Shown here: positions 12,282 to 24,080 of the stretch, one piece after another | How the letters are laid out: each line of letters opens with the position of its first letter | How positions within the stretch are numbered: position 1 is the stretch's first letter | Assembly (NCBI GenBank): GCA_916613615.1 | Contig: OU744737.1 | Location: 5,476,001-5,540,000, forward strand | Source of the DNA: Steromphala cineraria | Taxonomy: Eukaryota > Mollusca > Gastropoda > Trochida > Trochidae | Reading direction: 5' to 3' | DNA: 64,000 nt | Program-made: the position numbers and the translations under genes | The notes under the pieces: generated by a model | Told to the model about the DNA's origin: nothing | Databases searched by the model: none | What the model saw: the letters and a program-made list of their open reading frames with translations, nothing else

Positions 12282-13852
12282 CGTTCTGAGGACGTCGTGA
12301 CAACGTAACCGTAGCGATATGTTGAATATTCTTTATCTTTGCGTGTTTTCCTTGATAGACAATATTTCATTGTATTTATAATCGAATGGAGAGATCAAGC
12401 AAGCTAAGCTTACAAAACATAAGTGATGTAACTATACTAACTATCATTTCGGACTCTAATTGAATGAGAATATGTCATTACTGTTCTTACGACTGAAATA
12501 TTTTGTATTTCATTAATCAAAGTTTTATCGGATTTCTGGGTTTAAAGAAAACAAAATGAGACATGTAGGCCTACATCTTTAACTGTATGTCAAATGATTT
12601 ACGACTACACTTTTGGAAATGCATTAAGTTAGGCCTAAGACTTGAAGTGAGAATGCATGGTTGTGGGCTAACTAACTATTCGAGACAAGGAAGTACCCGA
12701 TAAACTAAAAATTGTTGCAACTGAAATAGGAAAGATTTATATTTATTAACTATTTTCCCGGCGTTTATAAATATATTGCGATTGGTGGTTGCCTTGCAAA
12801 ACTGAGACCATGAGAGCAACTCCGTGAGTTGTGTGGGGTCCCATTCTTATGACCAACTTTATAAACAGTGTCATTTGATCAGGTAGTATCGAGTGTCGAA
12901 AGAAACTCACATTTTAAAGCTAAGCGACTTTTTATAGTAGGCCTAACAATAAGAAGGTTTGATTTGCTATTGTGATCGAAAACCGGACAATGACGCGAGT
13001 CAATTAGTCAAACTTAATATTTTTAAAACTTATCGAAAACAATCAGAATGGCATTAAGGAGTTGATAGTGATCGATTAGTTATATAACTAATCTATTTAA
13101 ATTTGTGAATTTATGACTATAATAATATAATATGTGACTGTTTTCAGATTTTCAATTAAAACAGGTTTTTATCCCATGATTTGTGTGTTGGATTATTTGA
13201 TATATAATGATTTTTATCATATACGTTTATATTAAATCAATAATTCGAATACTTATAAATATGTAATGAAAAATATAATTAATTATATATTCATCTTTCT
13301 TTTGTGATTACATAAATTTTGGTATAGTTTTCCTTCTGTAAACGTTATCAGGACGTTGTGAGGACGTTAGACATTACGTGACATTACAACGTTAAAGTTA
13401 CGTAAAAAGTACGTACAATCTATCGTTGTAACAACGTTGGGGAATGACGTTATATTTCACGTACTTAGTACGTCTCAGATACGTATCAAAATAACGTAAA
13501 CAAAATAAAGGGTTTCACTAGACCTTTGGGCAAATATAACTGTAAGTCCTCTCTCGTTTTAGTATTTCAAGGGTTAATGTGGATTTATTTTTCATATTTC
13601 TCAATAACTTTCCTTGATTTATGTGCTGTAAAAACTTCGTAATCAGGACGTTGTGAGGACGTTAGACTAGACGTCGCAATACTACATAATAGTTACGTAA
13701 TAAGTAGGCCCTACGTAGAACACAACGTCGGAACAACGTTGAGAAATTACGTTATGTTTTACGTCCGAAGTACGTACCAGCGACGTCCAAAAACTACGTT
13801 ACCAAAACACGACCTTCCTACAACGTCGTATCTACGTCCTGTGTTAGCTGGG

Positions 13853-14322
13853 CAGGAACATTAACCAGGAATGTTACACAGGAACATTAAGCAGGAATGT
13901 TACACAGGAACATTAACCAGGAATGTTACACAGGAACAATAATCAGGAATGTTACACAGGAACATTAAGCAGGAATGTTACACAGGAACATTAACCAGGA
14001 ATGTTACACAGGAACATTAACCAGGAATGTAACACAGAAACATTAACCAGGAATGTTACACAGGAACATTAACCAGGAATGTTACACAGGAACATTAAGC
14101 AGGAATGTTACACAGGAACATTAACCAGGAATGTTACACAGGAACATTAAGCAGGAATGTTACACAGGAACATTAACCAGGAATGTTACACAGGAACATT
14201 AAGCAGGAATGTTACACAGGAACATTAACCAGGAATGTTACACAGGAACATTAATCAGGAATGTTACACAGGAATATTAACCAGGAATGTTACACAGGAA
14301 CATTAACCAGGAATGTTACACA
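13853..14322 (+). repeat. 26-bp satellite block between the two large elements (18 units)
   Basis: Same unit as the main array. The last two to three units before 14323, including a GGAATATTAACC variant, match the last units before 7729. The shared flank indicates that the element and neighbouring satellite were duplicated together. Confidence 0.95.
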
Positions 14323-15050
14323 CCCAGCTAACAAATCTATGTTGTAATAACGTTGTCACAACGTCCACTTTTCGTTGTCATTACGTACTTTCTGACGTTG
14401 TGACAACGTAATTGTGTAGACTCCCAAACAGATTGCTACAACGTGGTTTTTCTACCTGAATACGACGTTGTGGGGACGTTGAAACAACGTCATGTTTTAC
14501 GTTTTTATTACGTAGATTTCTGACGTTGCCACAACGTAATTTTGTAGACTCCCAAACAGGTTGCTACAACGTGGTTTTTCTACCTAAATGCGACATTCTG
14601 GAGACGTCACAAAGACGTCATATTTTACGTTTTCCTTACGTAGATTTAAAATGTTGTCACCATGTCATTTTGTAGACACCCAAACACGTTGCTACAACTT
14701 GATTTTCTTCGTTAATATGGTACATAAGTACATTTCCACATTCGTTTCGTATAAGCAGTATTCAAAAGCAATAATACCAGGCACTTTGTTCGACGTGAAA
14801 GGGAAAAAACAAGATGTATATTTAAATACCAACAATCTAATTGAAATGTTCTTACAATATTATCAAAAACAAACAAATTATACAATCATTCATATGGGCA
14901 ATTATACCAAAAAGGTGTAATATTTGTTAAAACCTGCCTGGCATAAATTGTATTGAATACAAGTCCACGGGAGATCATTGAACTGAAACAATTAATCAGA
15001 ATAAACAGATAATAGATAACAAATAAGATGTTTGTTCAATGTTGTTTATT

Positions 15051-18000
15051 TCACATTACTATAAGAAAGGTGAGTGAGTGTCTCCAATACTCTTCATCTG
15101 TCAAACGTTCGATATGAATGTCATCAAGACCAACCTTTGGCGCCTTTTGGTAATAAAGCTTCCTCCTGTGAAAATAAATTAAAAATGCCAGTTATTAAAG
15201 ACAGATTATCATTACCATAACAATACCACTCATGCATATAAAATTGATAACACTTAAAATGGTCTTCGTTTCAATTGAATTAACTGCTTTAAAATTCATA
15301 AAGTAGATAATAGGTAATTATTTGTAAAATCATCTAAAACTGTTACACTGCTTATATCAATATACCCGTGAGTGACTCAAGTCCTGCATCAAAATCAAAT
15401 ACTCAGAATTAGTGCTTAACTAATTAATAGTAAATATCAAATATAGCCGCAAGCGGCGACAACAGGATTCAGCCGCATCAACAGCGTGTTCAGTACAAAG
15501 ATAAACATGTCAGGAGTCATTCCTGAAAGTTTCATCAAGTTCTGTCAACACGTTTAACTTCAGGAGACTTTTTAGCATTTTTTTTTTCTGACCTTTTTTC
15601 TATCGATTTTGAGTCACTTGATACTTAACGTTAAAGCCTGTATTTGTGTATGTACTTTGATAAACATAAATTTCAACCATTTTGACCATTTTGAGCTCCT
15701 TGATGTGTTGTTTAGGTCTAAAATACGATTTCCAGCTGCTACATGCTTATTCACAGAGCCCACAAATACATAGTAACAAATTGTCAGTATAAAAAACATG
15801 ACAAATGTGAAAATACAGAAGCAAATTTGTCAAAGAAAACCAATTTAAATTTTATACTTGTTTTCAATTTCAAAACAAAAGCAAAGCCTAGCAATATGAG
15901 CTGGAGCGCGTCAATGCCCGTGTTTTGCGAGAAAAGCATGCATCCCGCTTTTCAATCCATGAATGAACTCATGGACGACTACTTCGGGGGGTGTTGCATA
16001 AATGTTTTTCTTTTCATCTTCAAATGGAGGAATCTGGGCATAGAAACACCAAAGAGCAGTTGAGATGTGGGAAGAGATATGCATAAAAAATAATGAAAGA
16101 CGTTTGCTGAGACGCGATCACTTGGTTGTTGGTTTGAAGGAAATTAGAAAAGGGATGCGCGGAGCCTCTCAATTTGGTTTACTATAAAAGTAAACAAAGC
16201 TAATAGCAAGATTCAGAAAGTACAAACATCATTGTTCCATGTAAAATACAGTGACATTTTGATTCCTGGCACAATCCTGACATAACAGGGCGTGGACGCA
16301 CAGTTATTGAAAAAAAGGAGGGGTGCTCTTTCAGACGCGTAATGATACAAAAAAAATGCCATATATGGAGACACCTTATAAGGGTTGATACTACGATAGC
16401 GTAGTGAAAACCGATCTCCATGTAAATTTCTTACTATCAAAGTTGTGAACCCCCATCCTTCTTTCGCACTCGTTTCTCTTGAACGGGGTGGCGAAATTTC
16501 AAATGATTTATACCATTGCAAAGGGCGAAGAACCAGCTTCAATCCAATGTGTCATTTGTACATTTGAACGAAAAAGTAAAGAAACGGTAAACGATGCGAC
16601 ATCTGTCTCAAACATCAAGTTTTATCTCGAGATGACTGAGGTACTTGTCTTTCAGCATTGATATATCCCGAACCAATAAAGATATGTTCATATTCTTTCC
16701 ACCAGTGTGTAGAGGAGAGAATTGTCTAAATTTGCATTTATATTATGGTTATGAGCATGAAAACGTATAGAAATGGTGAGCGATGTCGCGAATAACACAT
16801 TTTCCATCAGAATGAGCAATGCCCTTGCGCCCTTTTTACATGTACCTCCCGAACCAATAAAGATATCGGCATATTATTTTCACCAGTGAATAGAGGAGAG
16901 ATTTGTCTTTATATGCATACATTATTTGTTTATGAGCATGAAAAAGTAAAGAAATGGTGAGCGATGCGACATCTGCCGCAAAAATATCACATTTTCCATC
17001 CAAATTAGCAATCCCCTTGCGCCCTCTATGCATGTACCTCCCGAACCATTAAAGATATCTAGTTCATATTTTTTTCACCAGTGAATAGAGGAGAGATTTG
17101 TCTTTATATGCATACATTATTTGTTTATGAGCATGAAAAAGTAAAGAAATGGTGAGCGATGCGACATCTGTTGCAAATATCAAACTTTATCTCAAGAAAT
17201 AGATAATTTAGCTTAATACTCTCGGTTTACTGTTTATATTTTTATAATGAGGTACTACACAAAGTATTTGTGTCTTTAACAAGCGCATCCATTGATGTAT
17301 AGTATGTTAAGATGACTTTAATAGTAAAGGAGTAACGTTTTTTTTTTAAACTTTGCTGAAAACTGTGAAAAGTTAATATTTTTAGAACTCTACTCGATGT
17401 TAGTCTCCTCAGGCCTTTAACTATCGACTTTTTATAATGTAATGTAGCATAGCAAATGTTGTACTTGAAATAGCGCGTGTGTAGGTGTAATAAATTGTAA
17501 GATAGCTTAATCAGTAAGGTAGTTGTGGATATTTAACACACGCATTTTGAGTTTTTTTACTTATCTTATGTAATTTGACACAACGCAACGGCAACAAATG
17601 AATGTTCACGAACGAATTAATTCTTGTATCTTAAAGACCTTGGTAATGTCTAACTATAAACATGTCAGGCGTCATTCCTGAAAGTTTCATGACTTTTTGT
17701 TAATGCATAAAGTTCCTAGAACATTTTTAGAAAATTATCAATCAAGCAATTCTCTAACTGAATGGGCCTTTAGAAGAGATTTTACGACGCTTCTCTGCAT
17801 TTCACTGTATTTTTGTCAGCGACTAACTGTTATAAAATGTACCTTGCATTGTCACTATTGGAGACATTAAACCAATATTACATGTCTGTAGTGCCAGTGA
17901 ATGACTGCTGTGAGTATTTGAGGCAAGTAATGCAGTATGCATTATTCATGGCATAGATCAGTCCTGTTCTGCTGATGCGTTCAGCTTCAGGAGCATTTTT

Positions 18001-21000
18001 AGCATTTTTCTTTTTTTCCGACCTTTTTTTCTATCGATTTTGTTCATAAATTCTGAACGAAATTGACTGTTTGCGATCAATATTTTGACAGATTCCTATT
18101 GTATGTATATTTATCTTACATTCCTGAAAAAAGTGCATAATTCTGAGTCCCACTTTTTGAGTAACCGCCCTTTGAAAATGACACCTTGTACTAAGTCATC
18201 CAACTTTGAACATTTATAGAAAAAAAACTATATAAGATACAGTCTTCGAATTATTCAAGTGCAATGCCCAATGCTCCAGCTACAACATACCAAAGTTACA
18301 GCACTTTAGTGCAAGTATCTTCAGAGAAAAAGATCTTCAAAGGTGCATTGGGTCCGGAAATTCTGAAAAGTTGAAAAATCCAATATGCCGACCAAACAAC
18401 GTGACCTACGACTTCGTCATGATACTTTTTTTTGCGTAGAATATCCTTGCGCACCCTCTCATAGAAAAATCGTGAAAATCTTTGGTCACGTTTTTGTTTT
18501 ATCTGCATTTGAAAATATTTTTTTTCTACAACAAATCAAACTTTGAAGGTTTCGCTACACATTAATTATGCATTATGCAGTATGCATTATTCATGGCATA
18601 GATAAACATGTCAGGAGTCAGTCCTGAAGATTTCAGCAAGTTCTGCTGACGTGTTAAGCTTCAGGAGCATTTTTAGCAATTTCCGACATTTTTTCTGTCG
18701 ACTTTGATAAAACATTCTGAACGAAAATGATTGTTCGCGATCGATGTCTTGACAGATTCCTGTTGTATATATACTAGTCTTACATTCCTGAAAAAATTGC
18801 ATAATTCTGAGTCCAACTTTTTGAGTTATCGCCCTTTGAAAGTTGCACATTGTACTAAGTCACCCGACTTTGAACGCTTCTAGAGAAAAAACTATTTGAG
18901 ATACAGTCTTCGATGGAACCAAACTTTAATGTCCAATGCCTCAGCTACAACAAAAAACAAGTTTCAGCTCTCTGTAGCAAGTATCTTCAGAGGAGAAGAT
19001 TCTCAAAGGTGCATGGGGTCCGGAAAATCTGAAAAGTTGAAAAATCCAATATGGCGGCCAAACCACGTGACCTACGACTTTGTCATGATTTCCTTTTTTT
19101 CTTAGAATGTCATTATCTATCTCTGTGCAAAATTTCAAGTCTCTAGGTGCATTTTGAAAAATTTTCCCATGTTAATTTTTCGATTTTGGATTCGAACTGG
19201 ACCTTTTATTTATCGACCGATTTCGCCCAAAAGTTTAGCAGATCCTCTTCTCATAGAGGACTATCAGTGTACAAAATGTCACTGTTATAGCATCAGCCGT
19301 TTTGGCTAAATGCTGTCCACAAAATCGGTGGAATAAAATAATAAAACACGCCAATAACAATAAGGATTCAGCCTGAAAGGCTGAATCCTTAATAACCATT
19401 TATAGTTTACCACTGAGTCCTGCATCAAATATTCGAGAATTTCTGACAGGGCATATAAAGATTAAGCTGTGTTTGGCGAAATGAATATTTTGATCGTGGT
19501 ATTTTTTAAAGAACTTTAACAACAAGTCCCTTGACTCAGTATTTTGTAGATTTATCACTGTGAACCATTTTCACTCCAAAATTAATATCTGGATGATAAG
19601 TTTGTATGGTATTACCTGATAAAAAACTCGATTGTTCCATCCCTGTTCAGTTATTATGCGGCGTCCCTTGATCTCTCATTTCTCAGGCAATCTGTCAGTC
19701 AGTCAACTGTAAAATGGAAATAACCAAAATTAAACAATCTCGATTTTTTGTTAAGACAAAAGCAGCCAAGCAGGGGCAATGGGCCATGTTGCACATTGGA
19801 TAAAAAAATGTCCCATCAACAATTTGAAATTTACTATTGAATGATGAAAAGGAAATTATTGCCCACTAGAAAATAAGAAAAGCACCGAAAAGCATGAAAA
19901 TGGCCCGTTGTATAAGATGTCTTTCCTAATCCCGGTATGTCACAAACTGATTTACACAATAACAGTGCTATGAGTTAGGAATTGATAGCTGTAATTATTG
20001 CAGAGAGTTGTTATTATTACTGATTTGTTATGTAGCTTATACTAGTATTATATATACACCACTCACAAAATGTTATTTCGAAAAGCATACAAGTGACCTA
20101 AGGCAAGCCGTAACATTCAGTAATAAATTAGATTAATACCGTGAAGCACAAACGCAGTAAACAGCTTTCTAGAAGAATTTCATTGAGATTGTCAAATATT
20201 CACACTCTTCTAGCACATTTCTTATCCATTTTGTAAAATAAACGAAAAACTTAGAATTATAATGATTTTTACCTGCTAGTTTACTGTTAATATAATGCAG
20301 TTGAAATACATTAAAATTCATAAAATTAAATATCAACTTTTTTATCGAAATCATGGGATCTATTACACATCTTCGTTGAATTGTAAACGTTTAGATAATT
20401 GTTTATTTCAAATTAGCTGTGACCCTTCACCCGATGCTCCCATGATAAAATTCCTATCGTAGTATGATATTTTATGCATGTATCGCCGTGGAATTCCGGT
20501 TCTTCAAAAGGAAACATCCCGCAGCGAAATTAAAATCTTTGTTACCCATACGAATTAAGCTATCTAAAAAAATACTCAGATATTCCATAACTGAAATATG
20601 ACATAATTTCTGTACTCTATCACGTTTATGTCGTACAGAAGAATAATTTTCAATGACTTGGTACAGGCTTCGCACAATTTCTCCAAAAACAAATTGTAAG
20701 GCTTTTTTTTGGCAAAATTAAGGCCAATAATTCAAACCGATGAGATCAAGCATGAGTGGTGTTCATAATTGCTGTTTAATTACATATATACGGTACATAC
20801 ATTGGAAACGTGACCCTTAAAGCACCATAATAAACTTATTTACAAATATGCACACTCATAATTTCAATTAATTTGATTAAATTTCTAAAATAAAAGATAA
20901 AAGATTAAATAGAACTATTAATAAATTAGGATGTAGCTGGGATGATTCATTACAAATATTCAAAACTTTATCAGGATCCGACGGAAAGTCTATGGAAACA

Positions 21001-22020
21001 ACGTCAACGTCCGAATTAGATCGAGAAACTCTACCTGCAACCCCACTGGATATGTGCGAGGCTACAGCATTCTGCGACAGAACACGTTGTGACAGCTAGC
21101 TCCTTGCCAACATTTAGGCCAGGGCTAGTGTCACAATCTGTTATTTAATCACCAAAACTTTGTTTAACCTCACTGTAAATATCTGCACCGCTGCTCCGCA
21201 GCGCACACACAGAAGTGGTAAAAATCTTCACATATGAAGGATACTACTATACTTGGAAGAAGAAGAAGAAGAAGAAGTTTCGGTCTACGTCCGAATATAA
21301 CTGGCACGGTCTGTAGCTAAACTGTCTGAAAGTCTGTGAAAACATCGCAAAGAAGCCTCAAGTGACTGTATCATTCAACGTACGTTTTAGAAATTTTACG
21401 ATGATACAAGAATACTTGTGTGAATAAACTGTAGTGTTTTGAGCATTGCTAGCAAAACGAGGCTTGCAATTATCAAAACAACAAGCTTGTACCGAGTGAA
21501 CTTTGAAACAGCTGATCGTCAATGATCAAATAGTTTCCAAACTCCTCACTACTCATGTGACGAAACCACGTCATACAAGTCAGTTGAGCGGTTCGCGGTG
21601 AGGAGTTTGTCCGTGTTTTCTTTCTAGATCTAGTGCCTTTGTCACAGGATTTTACATATTATGCATGAATACCGTAAATCGGTTATTGTCGATTCGAACT
21701 AAAACATAAATTACAGTGAATGTAGATGATAAAAAATTGCAATACAATAGAAACGAAATGTACAGTACACGTACTTTCAGCCTGAACTGTACTGTACGGT
21801 GACTGCAATTTTTAAAATTCAAGTCACATCGGCTACTCCAATTTGTTTCGAATGCTTTTGTTGAAATAACAGGTATTCAAAGCTTCATTTAAACTTTCTT
21901 TACTGACATAATGTTTTAACGAAATTGGGTACTTACCTTCGATAGGGAAAGTAAATCCTTTGCCGGTAAATTAGAAAAACACTGTCTTGCGTGTAACGAC
22001 TCTTCAAGCTTACGCGACAT
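15051..22020 (-). CDS. Second copy of the candidate element-borne gene, with an insertion in an intron
   Basis: Same candidate exons as at 8457-11474, at 22020-21937, about 21071-20877 and 15165-15051. The 3952-bp insertion at 15441-19392 falls between the last candidate exon and the upstream ones, so it would lie in an intron and need not inactivate the gene. Function unknown, as for copy 1. Confidence 0.3.
16567..17200 (+). repeat. Tandem repeat of about 181-192 bp inside the nested element (three copies plus a partial)
   Basis: CCCGAACCAATAAAGATAT recurs at 16667 and 16848 and, with one change, at 17040. Each is followed by CACCAGTG, AGAGGAGAGA, TTATGAGCATGAAAA and GGTGAGCGATG. A partial unit (GAAAAAGTAAAGAAACGGTAA) lies at 16567. 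No coding potential. Confidence 0.85.
17985..19095 (+). repeat. Imperfect direct duplication of about 490 bp inside the nested element
   Basis: Segments about 17985-18430 and 18650-19090 align along their length. Shared blocks are CTTCAGGAGCATTTTTAGCA, CTTGACAGATTCCT, CATAATTCTGAGTCC, TTGAGATACAGTCTTCGA-like text and GAAAAGTTGAAAAATCCAAT. Further fragments of the same unit (CATGTCAGG..GTCATTCCTGAA) lie at about 15506 and 17659. This looks like repeated internal duplication within one mobile element. Confidence 0.75.
19356..19390. repeat. Terminal hairpin of the nested 3952-bp element
   Basis: A near-perfect stem of AAGGATTCAGCC and GGCTGAATCCTT around a short loop ends within 2-3 bases of the insertion border. 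One arm is the inverted complement of GGATTCAGCC near the other end of the element. Confidence 0.8.
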
Positions 22021-22155
22021 CAAACATGGCGACGATAATGACGTCATAACTAAAAATGATGACGTCAGAGGATTTTGTGTTGGCGCGTAAAGACAAAAAT
22101 AGATTTCAAAGTCCACAAGTCAGCAAGCTTTATATTATTTATTTATTAAAGAAGA

Positions 22156-23408
22156 ATATTACCCATACGGGCGAGGATACACGAGTGGATATTTTTTTGA
22201 TATCCGCACATGTGCTTTTTAGTGATTCTCAACGTTGATTGGTCGGTTCCTAAGAGAATGAAAGACGATTGGTCGACGGAACTATTTTCAAGTTTCATTG
22301 ATAAATCGAACGTGTCGAACGTATGTCGATTAGGTTAAAAATAAAATCGTAGAACGATGAATATTACTGTACATCATATAACTTACAGGTTGATATTTAA
22401 ACGCAGTATTATTTGAAACTATTCATCTACGTGTTAAGTTTCATTGTGATCTCAAGATTGTGCTTTTTCCAAAGGTTCGGTAAGCGCTGTCTGTTTGTAA
22501 ACAAACATGGCTGCCATCGAAAATTCATGAAATCTATCCAAGCACAAGAATTTCACTGATCCATTAGTAATTATTAACACATAAAAACCACAGGGACTCA
22601 AATTCAATACATACATTCATGAAAGCAATAACTTTTACAAATCAACATACTCATAGTTGATCAGCCCTAAGAACAATCCTACCGTGATTACAGGCCGATT
22701 AGAGTTATCGTTCTTGACACTTGCTACGTGAATGAAAGTAACGTCGAAAGAAACAAATGTTGTTCAAACTTCAGATTATTTGATTATCCTGACATACAGA
22801 CTTGTTTTGGTGCATTCTTTGAAAGTTTCTCTTAAAGATATTGCCATTTTTATCAAGTATAGTTTAAAAAAATTGACAGGTTTTTGACATTTTCGTTACA
22901 ACATTGTGCCGTCAACAACACATCACAGTGGTAGTACGGCGTGACGATCGACTGATTCAAATACTTATTATCTTTATCAAATAATGTTGTTTGTTAAGAG
23001 TTTTATGTGTGTAAATTTGTTAAATGTTGAAAAGTGTATTATATCATTCAGGGACATTATTTTCGTCATTTTCGTATTGTTTTGAAACTGAACTAGATTC
23101 CGATGCGTTGTTGACTAATTCACTCTGGAGATGTTTGGTTGGACACGCGTATGAATACTGATCAGCTGATTGGTATCACTTACTACAGCATTACTACGAT
23201 TTCTCAATCGCATTTTTTCAGTCGTTTTTAATCATATTTCATTACAAATGGGTAATATATAGAATAACCAACTCGGTACGAGTGATTACGGGATATCTGC
23301 CCTCGTCAAAATAATGTTCAGTCGCTCGCCAAGGCTCGCGACTATGAACATTATTTCGACTCGGGCAGATATCCCATAATCACTCGTACCTCGTTGGTTA
23401 TTCTCTAA
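22156..23408. mobile_element. Nested 1253-bp hairpin-ended element, no target duplication
   Basis: Borders are exact from copy 1: the empty site is AAGAAGAGTATTG; the left junction is AAGAAGA-ATATTACCC and the right junction is TTCTCTA-AGTATTG. At most one base is duplicated. The right 144 bp (23261-23404) form a long hairpin; the left end has none. No protein-coding frame was recognised inside. The right end (TATTCTCTA) and one-sided hairpin match the smaller elements at 35228-37118, 37919-38283, 40511-40939, 58636-59012 and 60962-61827. Confidence 0.7.
23261..23404. repeat. Long terminal hairpin (arms about 65 bp)
   Basis: The arm starting AGAATAACCAACTCGGTACG pairs with the arm ending CGTACCTCGTTGGTTATTCT. 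The tip is GTCGCTCGCCAAGGCTCGCGAC, itself a small GC-rich stem-loop. Confidence 0.9.
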
Positions 23409-23747
23409 GTATTGTGTTCAAACATTATAAAAAGTAATGCATCATTGAATTAAAAATCTTAACTTTACCTAATCAAGTCTAAGATATTACCTCCACATTT
23501 AGCAAAATCCTTAAATTTTGTTTATTAATCACATTCAATTGTCATCAATCTATTCTAAAATTTTAATTAATTTGGGGCCTTAGGCCTAGAGTGTTTTAAA
23601 GGCCAGGGCTATTTAATCTTTTTATGTCGGAACGCATGAACTAGGAAAATATAACAATGATTAACCAGAAAAAATTCAATTAGGCCTAGAAAAGATAGGC
23701 CTAGCTCACGTCGCTAGGACGTTGTGAGGACGTCTTGACAAATGAAT

Positions 23748-24080
23748 TACCGTATTTCCTCTAATAAGCGCCGGGTCTCCAATAAGGGCCGGGCCTCTAA
23801 TAAGCGCCGGGGGGTCATAGGTAGTTGAGAAAATAAGCGCCGGGCCTCTTATAAGCGCCGGGTCTCTAATAACCGCCGGGTCCTAATCATTAGATAAATG
23901 CTCCCTCAGTAAACATTTAACAGGTATTCATGGTAAAAGACGACTTAAAACAAAGTTCAATTCTCTTTGAAAGAAATAAGCGCCGGGTCTCCAATAAGCG
24001 CCGGGCCTCTAATAAGCGCCGGGGGGTAAAGGGGTGCTGAAAAAATAAGCGCCCGGGCGCTTATTAGAGGAAATACGGTA
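23748..24080. mobile_element. TA-flanked MITE, CCGTATTTCCTC family, in large element copy 2
   Basis: Identical in position and sequence to the MITE at 11949-12281 of copy 1, so it was inserted before the large element was duplicated. Confidence 0.85.

Larger units (their letters stand above)
7729..13852. mobile_element. Large terminal-inverted-repeat element, copy 1 (6124 bp), uninterrupted
   Basis: It starts CCCAGCTAACA and ends TGTTAGCTGGG, an 11-bp perfect inverted repeat. Both sub-terminal regions (about 400-500 bp) are packed with ACGTTGT/ACAACGT/TTACGT words in both orientations, a likely transposase-binding array. Removing it with one CA restores a perfect satellite unit (TTACACAGGAAC), so the target duplication is at most 2 bp. 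The interior holds a candidate spliced minus-strand gene and a TA-MITE but no recognisable transposase. The superfamily is not assignable from the ends alone. Copy 2 at 14323-25651 is nearly identical. Confidence 0.85.
15441..19392. mobile_element. Nested 3952-bp element with subterminal inverted repeats and hairpin end (Helitron2/Helentron-like?)
   Basis: Comparison with copy 1 gives exact borders. The empty site reads ATATCAATAACC; the left junction is ATATCAA-ATATAGCC and the right junction is GAATCCTT-AATAACC. The target duplication is therefore at most AA. GGATTCAGCC lies about 30 bp from the left end; the right end is a hairpin, AAGGATTCAGCC-TGA-AAGGCTGAATCCTT. A hairpin GCCGC-AA-GCGGC lies at the extreme left. 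Lack of duplication plus subterminal inverted repeats and a terminal hairpin resembles Helentron-type rolling-circle elements. No Rep/helicase frame is visible, so it would be non-autonomous. The class is inference. Confidence 0.6.

Noticed and set aside
12158..12370. 70-codon minus-strand frame, repeated at 23957-24169
   Set aside because: It reads through the MITE's ATAAGCGCCGGG repeats (PALIRGPALIGDPALI pattern), so it is a repeat artefact.
15743..16542. Overlapping frames inside the 3952-bp nested element as a transposase or Rep gene
   Set aside because: Frames are at most about 110 codons, lack HUH or helicase motifs, and are not consistent with one spliced protein.
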